Positions 1 through 6,010 of a DNA stretch of 6,010 nt are shown one piece after another. Position numbers and translations under genes: made by a program. The notes under the pieces were generated by a model. The model had not been told where the DNA came from and made no database searches. It worked only from the letters and a program-made list of their open reading frames with translations. The DNA is taken from NCBI RefSeq assembly GCF_051961495.1, contig NZ_JBQCDF010000302.1:1-6010 (forward strand), written 5' to 3'. This DNA comes from Cytophaga sp051961495 (GTDB taxonomy: Bacteria; Bacteroidota; Bacteroidia; Cytophagales; Cytophagaceae). Positions within the stretch are counted from its first letter, which is position 1. The number at the start of each line of letters is the position of its first letter.

Positions 1-1
1 G

Positions 2-274
2 TCTCCTTCAGATTTTTATACATTGAGTTCCATCATATGCGGCAGCACAGGTGTGAACACTGCAGCAGACATGAATACACGCGTGGGCAATGCGAAAAGT
101 TCCGGCGGCTGGTGTGTATTTTTAATCCATGGTATTGATAATGACGGCGGGTATTCACCTTTAGCATCAAGTATTTTAGGCAGTCACCTTTCTTATGTAA
201 ATACAAATACTGCAGATTACTGGGTAGGAACATTCGGAAACGTTGTAAAATATATTAAAGAACGTAATGCAATG
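2..274 (+). other. C-terminal part of a NodB/CE4 polysaccharide deacetylase domain
   Basis: Residues to about 84 read as the last strands and helices of a CE4 barrel. The segment VFLIHGIDNDGG contains L-x-H (L34, I35, H36), which fits CE4 motif 5, where the His contributes to the active site. The end WVGTFGNVVKYIKERNA is typical of the last helix of xylan-type CE4 esterases. CE4 enzymes are metal-dependent and remove O- or N-acetyl groups. The metal-binding Asp-His-His residues of motifs 1 and 2 would lie left of the window, so catalytic competence cannot be judged. The following residues 85-170 (nt 275-532) are a beta-rich stretch I cannot assign to a family. Confidence 0.78.
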
Positions 275-3200
275 GCAATTACTGAAACCACAGTAAACGC
301 AGATTCATTACGTATGACACCGACAGATGGTCTGGACAATACCATTTACGATGCTGCTGTAACGATCCGTCGCCAGCTGCCGTCCACCTGGACGACCGTA
401 CGTGTCATGCAGGGAACGACAATTATTTCTTCCACAATCGTTACCATCAGCGGAGTGAAGTACATTCAATTCGACATTATTCCTGACAAAGGCGTATATA
501 CATTGGCAAATGCTTCGGTGACAAACCCGGGTTGTACAACTGCAGCACCGACAGTTACTACACCTGTATCGTATACACAGGGCGCCACAGCTGCTGCATT
601 GACCGCAACGGGTACAGCATTGAAATGGTATGGCATGAATGCTACCGGAGGAACAGCAAGCACTACTGCTCCAGTTCCTTCTACCGCAACAGCAGGGACA
701 GCAACGTATTATGTTTCACAAACATTAAACGGCTGTGAAGGGCCGAGAGCGGCTATCGTTGTAAATGTCACTGCTTCCGGAGGTGGTACAGATAATTGTG
801 GTGAAACAGGTAATGGAGCATATTTCACGGGTGTGTACAGAAACATGTTTAAGGAGCTGCTGAATAAAACGGATACAGAAATCAATGCTAAAGTGAATGC
901 TGCATTTCAACAGCTTTTTTATGGCAGTTCCACTCAAAAGGTATATTATGAAGTCGGTACTGACATGGCTTACATTCAGGATATTGCTAATAATGACGTG
1001 CGTTCCGAAGGTATGTCCTATGGTTTAATGATTTGTGTGCAGCTTGATAAAAAAGCTGAATTCGATAAATTATGGAAGTGGGTGAAAACATATATGCAGA
1101 ATACTTCAGGTAATCTGGATGGTTTTTTCCGTTGGCAGCTGAATACGAACGGAACCGCCATCGATAATAATCCTGCTCCGGATGGTGAGGCTTACTTTAT
1201 TACAGCATTATTTTTTGCTGCGAACAGATGGGGTAATGGCACTGGAATATATAACTATAGTGCAGAAGCGCAATCTGTTTTAAGTAAGGTGCAAAGTAAA
1301 ACAGGGGCAGGAGGGGTTAACAGCTTATTCAATACAACTTCCAAACTTATTACATTTGGTCCCAATACCGGCTCTTACGACTTTACGGATCCATCTTATA
1401 ACCTTCCCGGCTTTTTTGAACTATGGTCAAGATGGTCAACTACTAATACTGCATTCTGGCAACAAACACCTGATGCGGCAAGAAAGCTGCTTCGCGATGC
1501 TTCACATTCTACTTCAGGGCTTACTACAGACTATTCAAATTTTGACGGAACTCCTAAAACTACATCATATAATTCCAATAGTCAGCGTTTTATGTACGAT
1601 GCATGGCGTTCAATCATGAACATGAGTGTGGATTACCATTGGTTTAAACTGGATGCCCAGCAACCTGTGATTGCCGATCGTTACCTGACCTTTTTTAAAA
1701 ATCAGGGATCAGGTTATATGAACCATTATGACTGGAACGGTACCAATGCTTCCGGTGAACACTCCACAGGCCTTGTTGCCTGTAACGCGGTAGCATCGCT
1801 GGCAACTACGAATACAACCTTGTCAACACCGTTTGTACAGGAATTCTGGAATGTAGGAATTCCTTCCGGTACATACAGATATTATGATGGCATGTTATAC
1901 ATGCTTGCTATGCTGAACTGTTCCGGCAACTTTAAAGTATGGAAGCCGGCTTGCCCGAATACCTGTGCTACACCGGCTCCGGTAGTTCCTTCAGCAACCG
2001 TGACGTATGAGCTGAATGACGCAGCTGTTGCATTGACGGCAACAGGTACTGCATTGAAATGGTATACCACTGCAACCGGAGGAACTGCACTGGCTTCTGC
2101 GCCTGTACCGGTAACAACCACTACAGGTACCACAATATATTATGTGGGACAAACATTGAATAACTGTGAAGGGCCCAGAGCTTCAGTTACCGTAACGGTA
2201 AATAATACCTATAAAATATATAAAGTAAGCAGTCCGATTACCATAGATGGTACTGTTGATGCTGTATGGAACAATGCCGGCATACCAGCAGTGGCAGCTA
2301 CCAAATTACTTTCAGGCGTTGTAACAAATGCGACGGATTTATCCGGAAACTTTAAAGCTTTGTGGGATGATAACTATCTGTACATAATGGCAGATGTTAC
2401 CGATGATGTTAAAGTAAATGAAAGTACAAACGTATACGACGACGATGGAGTAGAAGTATATGTAGATATCAACAATGATAAAGCAACGACCTATGGCGCC
2501 AATGATGTGCAGTATACTTTTGGCTGGAACGATGGCACAACTGTTGGTGTATTGCCGGCTGGCCGTTCTGTGACAGGTATTACGTATAGTGCTGTTGCAC
2601 GCACAGGCGGATATATTATTGAAGCCAGAATTCCATGGTCAACCTTGCAGGGCTCTCCGGCAGTGGGGCAATTGGTAGGGATGGATTTCATGATCAATGA
2701 CGATGATGATAACGGAACCCGCGATGGAAAGCTATCGTGGAATGCCGCGACAGATAACGCATGGCAGGATCCCTCTTTATTCGGGACGGCTATCCTGCAG
2801 GGGGCTCTGCCATGTACAACCCCGGCAGCGCCAACCGTGACAACCGCGGTGAGCTATTGCCAGAATGCTACAGCCGCTCAGTTATCAGCTACAGGTACAA
2901 ACTTATTGTGGTATACCGCAGCAACGGGTGGAACTGGTGTAGCGACAGCACCTACACCTTCTACAACAGCAGCAGGTAAAACAAGTTACTATGTATCACA
3001 AACAGTTAGCGGTTGTGAAAGTCCGCGTGCTGCGATTGAAGTAGCTGTAACAGCACTTCCTGCAGCTACGATCACGGCAGGTAGTGCAACAACGTTCTGT
3101 ACCGGAGGTTCTGTGATACTTACATCTTCCACAGGAGCATCCTATAAATGGCTGAACGGAACCACCCAGGTTGGTACGGCTGCAACCTATACAGCGACCG

Positions 3201-5686
3201 CTGCGGGTTCTTATACCGTGGAAGTGACAGATGCCGCTTCCTGTAAAGCTACCTCAACATCTGTAACGGTGACTGTAAATACATTACCGGCAGCAACGAT
3301 CACGGCGAGCGGCGCGACAGCATTCTGCGCCGGGGGAGCTGTAACACTTACATCTTCTACTGGAACATCCTATAAATGGCTGAACGGAACAACCCAGGTT
3401 GGTACGGCCGCAACCTATACAGCAACAACTGCGGGATCGTATACGGTAGAAGTAACCAATGCAAATGCTTGTAAAGCAACCTCTGCTCCGGTTACAGTTA
3501 CAGTAAACACAGCGCCTGATGCTCCGGCAGCAGCAGCTGTAACCTATTGCCAGAATGCTGCGGCAGTTCCGCTCACAGCTACAGGTACCAGCTTGTTATG
3601 GTATACAACACCCGCGAACGGAACAGGCGCTGCAACAGCACCGACTCCTGCTACAACAACTGCAGGTACAACAAATTATTACGTATCACAGACTGTTACG
3701 GGTTGTGAAAGTGCCCGTACAGCGGTTACTGTTACAGTTAATGCATTGCCAGCAGCAACGATTACGGCAGGAGGTGCAACCACATTCTGTACCGGCGGTT
3801 CAGTGGTACTTACCTCTTCTGCAGGAACATCCTATAAATGGCTGAATGGCGCAACCCAGGTTGGTACTTCCGTTACTTATACAGCAACGGCTGCAGGTTC
3901 GTATACGGTAGAAGTAACCAATGCGAATACCTGTAAAGCAACTTCAGCAGCGGTAGCAGTTACGGTGAATACGGCACCGGGTGCGCCGGCAGGATCAGCT
4001 GTAATGTATTGCCAGAATGCAACAGCAGTTCCGTTAACAGCTTCGGGAACAGGTTTATTATGGTATGCAACACCTGCCAACGGAACAGGTTCTGCAACAG
4101 CGCCAACACCGGTTACAACAGCTGTTGGTACAACAAATTATTACGTATCACAGACTGTTACGGGTTGTGAAAGTGCCCGTACAGCAATTGCTGTTACAGT
4201 GAACGCATTGCCAACGGCAACGATTACCGCAGGCGGTGCAACCACATTCTGCACCGGCGGTTCAGTAATACTTACCTCTTCAACAGGAACATCTTATAAA
4301 TGGTTGAATGGAACTACCCAGGTAGGAACGGCTGCCACCTATACAGCAACAACAGCAGGAGATTACACAGTAGAGGTAACCAATGCCAGTAACTGCAAAG
4401 CGATTTCTGCTCCGGTAACAGTTACTATAGGTTCTGCTCCGAATGCACCTGGCGTTACAACACCGATCAGCTATTGCCAGAATTCAACTACATTGCCGCT
4501 AACGGCTTCGGGAAGCGGATTGAAATGGTATACTTCAGTAAATAGTACTACACCTTTAGCTAATACACCTGTACCCGTAACAGCTTCAACCGGGACAACG
4601 AGTTATTATGTATCTCAAACAGCCAGTGGATGCGAAAGCGCACGGTCATTGATTGAAGTAGTTGTATTGCCGGCGTCGGCAGCGCCGACAGTTACTACTC
4701 CGGTAGTATATTGTCAGCATGAAGCTGCGACAGCATTAAATGTGGTTGGTACTTCGTTGAAATGGTATCCGTCGCTTACGGGTGGTTCTGTTTCAGCGGT
4801 AACGCCTGTACCTTCAACAGATGCAGCTGGTACGGTAAAATATTATGTTACCCAGGCAACGAATGGTTGTGAAAGTGAACGCGTGGAGATCAGTGTAACA
4901 GTGAATCCAACACCAGTTGCAACGATTACACCTACAGGTTCAACAACAATTACATCAGGTGGCAGTGTATTGCTGAATGCAACTACCGGCAACGGATTTA
5001 TATACAAATGGTTTAATGGTTCCACAGAAGTTGGAACGGGTGCTTCTTATACTGCTACTGCTGCCGGTGATTATACAGTAGAAGTAACAACTGCAGCCGG
5101 TTGCAAAGCAGCATCATCTGTTACAACGGTTACAATAGGACAGAATCAGCCTTCGGTTATTACGATCGTGTCGCCTACAGATCAATCCAGTATAACAGGT
5201 GCAGTGGTAATCAATGTGAATGTTACCGATCCGGATGGCTCAATCACGTTGGTTGAATTCCTTGACGGCACAACAGTGATCGGAACAAGTACGTCTGCAC
5301 CATACACCTATACATGGAATAATCCGACACCGGGAAGCCATACAATTACCGTACGCGTGACGGATAGCCAGGGGGGAGTTACAACGTCTGCTCCGGTTTC
5401 GATTACAACAAGCGATATAACAACGGTTGTACGCGGCGGTAAAACAATTTCAGGCAAAGTATATCCTGTTCCGGCAAAAGAAGAAGTACTAATCGAAACA
5501 GATACGGATCTTACGGGTTCATCTTTCAAAGTAATAAATGTCCTGGGTGAAGAAGTCTTATTGCCGGTATATATCACAGGTAACGAAGCAAGACTGGATG
5601 TGAGTGGACTGTCAGATGGAACCTATGTATTGATTATCAATCAGGAATCTTCTGTAATGAATCAACGCATCATTGTATTGAAATAA
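2..5686 (+). CDS. Multidomain T9SS-secreted CE4 deacetylase / GH8 xylanase with CBM9-like and Ig-like modules (5' partial)
   Basis: Predicted to act outside the cell or on its surface on acetylated xylan or its oligosaccharides. Domains in order (residue 1 = codon at 23): CE4 deacetylase tail to about 84; beta-rich domain 85-170; Ig-A1 176-250; Gly-rich linker; GH8 265-645; Ig-A2 653-727; CBM9-like 730-927; ten Ig modules 937-1706 in the order A3 B1 B2 A4 B3 A5 B4 A6 A7 B5; Big_7-like Ig 1710-1797; T9SS sorting tail about 1808-1887. The frame is open to the left edge, and the first possible start, TTG at 23, has no visible ribosome binding site and falls inside the CE4 fold. The real start, the signal peptide and most of CE4 must therefore lie upstream. 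The GH8 acidic residues are intact and no frameshift is seen. Family assignments come from motif reading. The domain order is firm, while the exact substrate (xylan versus another beta-1,4-glycan) is inferred. Confidence 0.93.
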   Translation, partial: SPSDFYTLSSIICGSTGVNTAADMNTRVGNAKSSGGWCVFLIHGIDNDGGYSPLASSILGSHLSYVNTNTADYWVGTFGNVVKYIKERNAMAITETTVNADSLRMTPTDGLDNTIYDAAVTIRRQLPSTWTTVRVMQGTTIISSTIVTISGVKYIQFDIIPDKGVYTLANASVTNPGCTTAAPTVTTPVSYTQGATAAALTATGTALKWYGMNATGGTASTTAPVPSTATAGTATYYVSQTLNGCEGPRAAIVVNVTASGGGTDNCGETGNGAYFTGVYRNMFKELLNKTDTEINAKVNAAFQQLFYGSSTQKVYYEVGTDMAYIQDIANNDVRSEGMSYGLMICVQLDKKAEFDKLWKWVKTYMQNTSGNLDGFFRWQLNTNGTAIDNNPAPDGEAYFITALFFAANRWGNGTGIYNYSAEAQSVLSKVQSKTGAGGVNSLFNTTSKLITFGPNTGSYDFTDPSYNLPGFFELWSRWSTTNTAFWQQTPDAARKLLRDASHSTSGLTTDYSNFDGTPKTTSYNSNSQRFMYDAWRSIMNMSVDYHWFKLDAQQPVIADRYLTFFKNQGSGYMNHYDWNGTNASGEHSTGLVACNAVASLATTNTTLSTPFVQEFWNVGIPSGTYRYYDGMLYMLAMLNCSGNFKVWKPACPNTCATPAPVVPSATVTYELNDAAVALTATGTALKWYTTATGGTALASAPVPVTTTTGTTIYYVGQTLNNCEGPRASVTVTVNNTYKIYKVSSPITIDGTVDAVWNNAGIPAVAATKLLSGVVTNATDLSGNFKALWDDNYLYIMADVTDDVKVNESTNVYDDDGVEVYVDINNDKATTYGANDVQYTFGWNDGTTVGVLPAGRSVTGITYSAVARTGGYIIEARIPWSTLQGSPAVGQLVGMDFMINDDDDNGTRDGKLSWNAATDNAWQDPSLFGTAILQGALPCTTPAAPTVTTAVSYCQNATAAQLSATGTNLLWYTAATGGTGVATAPTPSTTAAGKTSYYVSQTVSGCESPRAAIEVAVTALPAATITAGSATTFCTGGSVILTSSTGASYKWLNGTTQVGTAATYTATAAGSYTVEVTDAASCKATSTSVTVTVNTLPAATITASGATAFCAGGAVTLTSSTGTSYKWLNGTTQVGTAATYTATTAGSYTVEVTNANACKATSAPVTVTVNTAPDAPAAAAVTYCQNAAAVPLTATGTSLLWYTTPANGTGAATAPTPATTTAGTTNYYVSQTVTGCESARTAVTVTVNALPAATITAGGATTFCTGGSVVLTSSAGTSYKWLNGATQVGTSVTYTATAAGSYTVEVTNANTCKATSAAVAVTVNTAPGAPAGSAVMYCQNATAVPLTASGTGLLWYATPANGTGSATAPTPVTTAVGTTNYYVSQTVTGCESARTAIAVTVNALPTATITAGGATTFCTGGSVILTSSTGTSYKWLNGTTQVGTAATYTATTAGDYTVEVTNASNCKAISAPVTVTIGSAPNAPGVTTPISYCQNSTTLPLTASGSGLKWYTSVNSTTPLANTPVPVTASTGTTSYYVSQTASGCESARSLIEVVVLPASAAPTVTTPVVYCQHEAATALNVVGTSLKWYPSLTGGSVSAVTPVPSTDAAGTVKYYVTQATNGCESERVEISVTVNPTPVATITPTGSTTITSGGSVLLNATTGNGFIYKWFNGSTEVGTGASYTATAAGDYTVEVTTAAGCKAASSVTTVTIGQNQPSVITIVSPTDQSSITGAVVINVNVTDPDGSITLVEFLDGTTVIGTSTSAPYTYTWNNPTPGSHTITVRVTDSQGGVTTSAPVSITTSDITTVVRGGKTISGKVYPVPAKEEVLIETDTDLTGSSFKVINVLGEEVLLPVYITGNEARLDVSGLSDGTYVLIINQESSVMNQRIIVLK
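815..1957 (+). other. Glycoside hydrolase family 8 catalytic domain, Rex-like xylanase subgroup
   Basis: Residues 265-645, about 380 aa, is a full-length GH8 (alpha/alpha)6 barrel. The opening GVYRNMFKELL, the block YYEVGTDMAYIQDI, and DVRSEGMSYGLMICVQLDKK followed by KLWKWVKTYM closely resemble, from memory, the reducing-end xylose-releasing exo-oligoxylanases (Rex, EC 3.2.1.156; Bacillus halodurans BH2105). Candidate residues are E329 (in SEGMSYG; general acid), D387 (in APDGEAY; sugar-distorting Asp) and D526 (in MYDAWR; general base). Spacing is 58 residues from E329 to D387 and 197 from E329 to D526, against 58 and 193 for E70, D128 and D263 as I recall them for BH2105. GH8 enzymes invert the anomeric configuration. 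Endo-xylanase, Rex or another beta-1,4 activity remain possible; Rex-type is my preferred call. Confidence 0.88.
2210..2803 (+). other. CBM9-like carbohydrate-binding domain
   Basis: Residues 730-927, about 198 aa. The order of motifs fits the CBM9/DOMON-like beta-sandwich often attached to xylanases: ITIDGTVDAVWNNA near the start, then LWDDNYLYIMADVTDD, a DDDGVEVYVDINND calcium-type acidic segment, GGYIIEARIPWSTL, a D-rich turn, LSWN, and a closing AWQDPSLFGTAIL. Aromatic candidates for sugar contact include W781, W906 and W914. CBM9 members bind the reducing ends of glycans, which would suit a reducing-end-acting GH8, but the exact ligand here is inferred. It sits between Ig-A2 and Ig-A3. 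Confidence 0.8.
3665..3723 (+). repeat. 59-bp perfect direct repeat, copy 1
   Basis: These 59 bases, in the last third of Ig module A4, are identical base for base to 4127-4185 in module A5, exactly 462 bp downstream. The identity ends at a mismatch on each side. It covers the codons for TNYYVSQTVTGCESART. Confidence 0.95.
4127..4185 (+). repeat. 59-bp perfect direct repeat, copy 2
   Basis: Second copy, in Ig module A5, of the sequence at 3665-3723. Synonymous sites are unchanged, which points to recent duplication or gene conversion rather than protein-level selection alone. Confidence 0.95.
5150..5683 (+). other. Big_7-like Ig domain followed by T9SS C-terminal sorting domain
   Basis: Residues 1710-1797 read as a bacterial Ig domain of the Big_7 type: ITIVSPTDQSSIT, VTDPDGSITLVEFLDG, YTYTW, and GSHTITVRVTDSQGG. 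After a short linker, residues about 1808-1887 are a type A T9SS sorting domain (Por_Secre_tail). VYPVPAKEEVLIE is the usual 'YPNP' strand with V in place of N. FKVINVLGEEV, ARLDVSGLSDGTYVLII and a final QRIIVLK follow. This tail directs outer-membrane export through the type IX system in Bacteroidota, after which it is normally cleaved and the protein is released or attached to the surface. Confidence 0.92.
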
Positions 5687-6008
5687 GTGTCCCCCGGTTT
5701 GAACCGGTATTATACAAGTCCTGATCTGTGCCCGGATCAGGACTTTTTTTTTGCAGGGCAATAATCCGGTAGTGTATCATAAAAATAAAAATCTGGTATA
5801 GAAAGAACAGCAGGAATAACAAGGTAGATCCAATCAATGCCAGGCAGGTTAATGGAATGAACGGGTATTCGGTTGTAAGCTGGCGGAGCTCTGTAACAGC
5901 CTGTTTGCGGTATTGGTCTTTATTTAACTTTCCGGTATAAGCAGCATTCTGGATGGAAGCGAATTCAATATAATTGAGAATATTTGTAATCTCTTTTGGT
6001 TCCAGGAA
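5670..6008 (-). CDS. C-terminal part of an unrecognised single-span membrane protein (5' partial at window edge)
   Basis: The minus-strand frame starting at 6008 is open for 112 codons to a TGA at 5672-5670. It has no start in the window and must begin to the right. The first 50 or so residues are soluble and polar (KEITNILNYIEFASIQNAAY, then GKLNKDQYRKQAVTELRQL). A strongly hydrophobic segment follows, FIPLTCLALIGSTLLFLLFF and on through YQIFIFMIHY (about 5776-5861), consistent with one transmembrane helix. The polar tail starts with QKKSPDPG. No + strand frame in 5687-6010 is comparable. The gene is convergent with the large enzyme gene, and its tail codons run through that gene's terminator and overlap its last 17 bp. 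I do not recognise the family. The membrane helix and sensible codon use make it likely real; the exact C-terminus is less sure because of the A9 run in the coding strand. Confidence 0.68.
   Translation of the reverse strand, partial: FLEPKEITNILNYIEFASIQNAAYTGKLNKDQYRKQAVTELRQLTTEYPFIPLTCLALIGSTLLFLLFFLYQIFIFMIHYRIIALQKKSPDPGTDQDLYNTGSNRGTLISIQ
5694..5707. repeat. Small inverted repeat between stop codon and terminator
   Basis: CCGGTT and AACCGG flank two bases (TG), making a compact GC-rich palindrome 8 bp past the stop codon. It could form a small hairpin with four to five usable base pairs. Its role is unknown and it may be chance. Confidence 0.4.
5716..5752 (+). terminator. Rho-independent terminator of the large gene
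   Basis: A perfect 11-bp stem (5716-5726 pairing with 5735-5745) with an 8-base loop runs directly into a run of nine T (5744-5752). It lies 29 bp after the TAA. On the minus strand the hairpin is preceded by A and not followed by a T run, so it should act in the + direction only. Confidence 0.93.
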
Positions 6009-6010
6009 CA

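Larger units (their letters stand above)
2831..5140 (+). repeat. Array of ten Ig-like modules of two alternating types, with a 462-bp super-repeat
   Basis: Two module types recur. Type A (about 75-77 aa) has YCQN, then LLWY or LKWY, YYVSQT and GCES; it matches the Ig-like family associated with CHU_C proteins. Type B (75 aa) has FCTGGSV, YKWLNG, TYTAT, YTVEVT and CKA. Order and coordinates: A3 2831-3052, B1 3056-3280, B2 3284-3508, A4 3512-3742, B3 3746-3970, A5 3974-4204, B4 4208-4432, A6 4436-4666, A7 4679-4906, B5 4907-5140. A4-B3 and A5-B4 form exact 462-bp units, and B1 to B2 is 228 bp. Two more A modules lie upstream (548-772 and 1979-2203), flanking GH8. Likely role: a stiff, Thr/Ala/Val-rich spacer or adhesive stalk with disulfides between the paired Cys of each module. 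Confidence 0.92.

Noticed and set aside
23..25. TTG at 23 as the start codon of the large gene
   Set aside because: The frame is already open from position 2, there is no ribosome binding site before it, and it lies inside the CE4 fold with no signal peptide after it. The start is upstream of the window.
302..310. Asp-Ser-Leu as a Bacteroidota O-glycosylation site
   Set aside because: The three-residue motif (residue 94) occurs easily by chance, and I found no enrichment of it in the Ig stalk where glycosylation would be expected.
1882..2133. Minus-strand frame of 83 codons opposite the GH8/Ig-A2 junction
   Set aside because: It mirrors the Thr/Ala/Val-rich repeat codons, as do similar minus-strand frames at 466-663 and 3877-4080. 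Its sequence is a by-product of the Ig modules.
3555..3845. 96-codon + frame rich in Gln and Leu inside the Ig array
   Set aside because: It is a shifted reading of the repetitive GCA/ACA codons of modules A4 and B3, with no start signal and no domain.
2831..5140. CRISPR-like array
   Set aside because: The repeats are 225-465 bp coding modules with divergence between copies and no short spacer structure.

Overview
The window is dominated by one very large reading frame on the + strand. It is open from the left edge (frame position 2) to a TAA at 5684-5686, so at least 1894 codons are present and the true N-terminus lies upstream. The product is a modular, secreted, surface-type glycan-degrading enzyme. 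In order it carries the C-terminal end of a NodB/CE4 polysaccharide deacetylase, a small beta-rich domain, an Ig-like module, a glycoside hydrolase family 8 (GH8) catalytic domain, a second Ig-like module and a CBM9-like carbohydrate-binding domain. A long array of alternating Ig-like modules follows, then a further bacterial Ig domain and a type IX secretion system (T9SS) C-terminal sorting domain. Residue numbers below count the TTG codon at 23 as residue 1, for reference only.

The organism is almost certainly a member of the Bacteroidota. The T9SS sorting tail, the YCQN...GCES Ig modules (the 'CHU_C-associated' Ig family) and the xylan-type enzymes fit a Cytophaga hutchinsonii-like gliding polysaccharide degrader. 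The species is inferred from protein style only and was not checked.

Layout: 2-274 CE4 tail; 275-547 beta-rich domain and linker; 548-772 Ig-A1; 815-1957 GH8; 1979-2203 Ig-A2; 2210-2803 CBM9-like; 2831-5140 ten Ig-like modules of two types (A and B), including a 462-bp super-repeat; 5150-5413 Big_7-like Ig; 5435-5683 T9SS tail. A strong rho-independent terminator follows at 5716-5752. From the right edge a minus-strand frame, open from 6008 to a stop at 5670, encodes the C-terminal part of an unrecognised single-span membrane protein. It converges on the big gene, reads through the terminator hairpin and overlaps the end of the big gene by 17 bp.

Inferred function: the deacetylase removes acetyl groups from xylan, the GH8 domain cuts xylan or xylo-oligosaccharides (its best-matching subgroup is the reducing-end xylose-releasing exo-oligoxylanases), the CBM9-like domain holds the substrate, and the Ig array is a spacer leading to the T9SS tail that exports the protein and attaches it to the cell surface.
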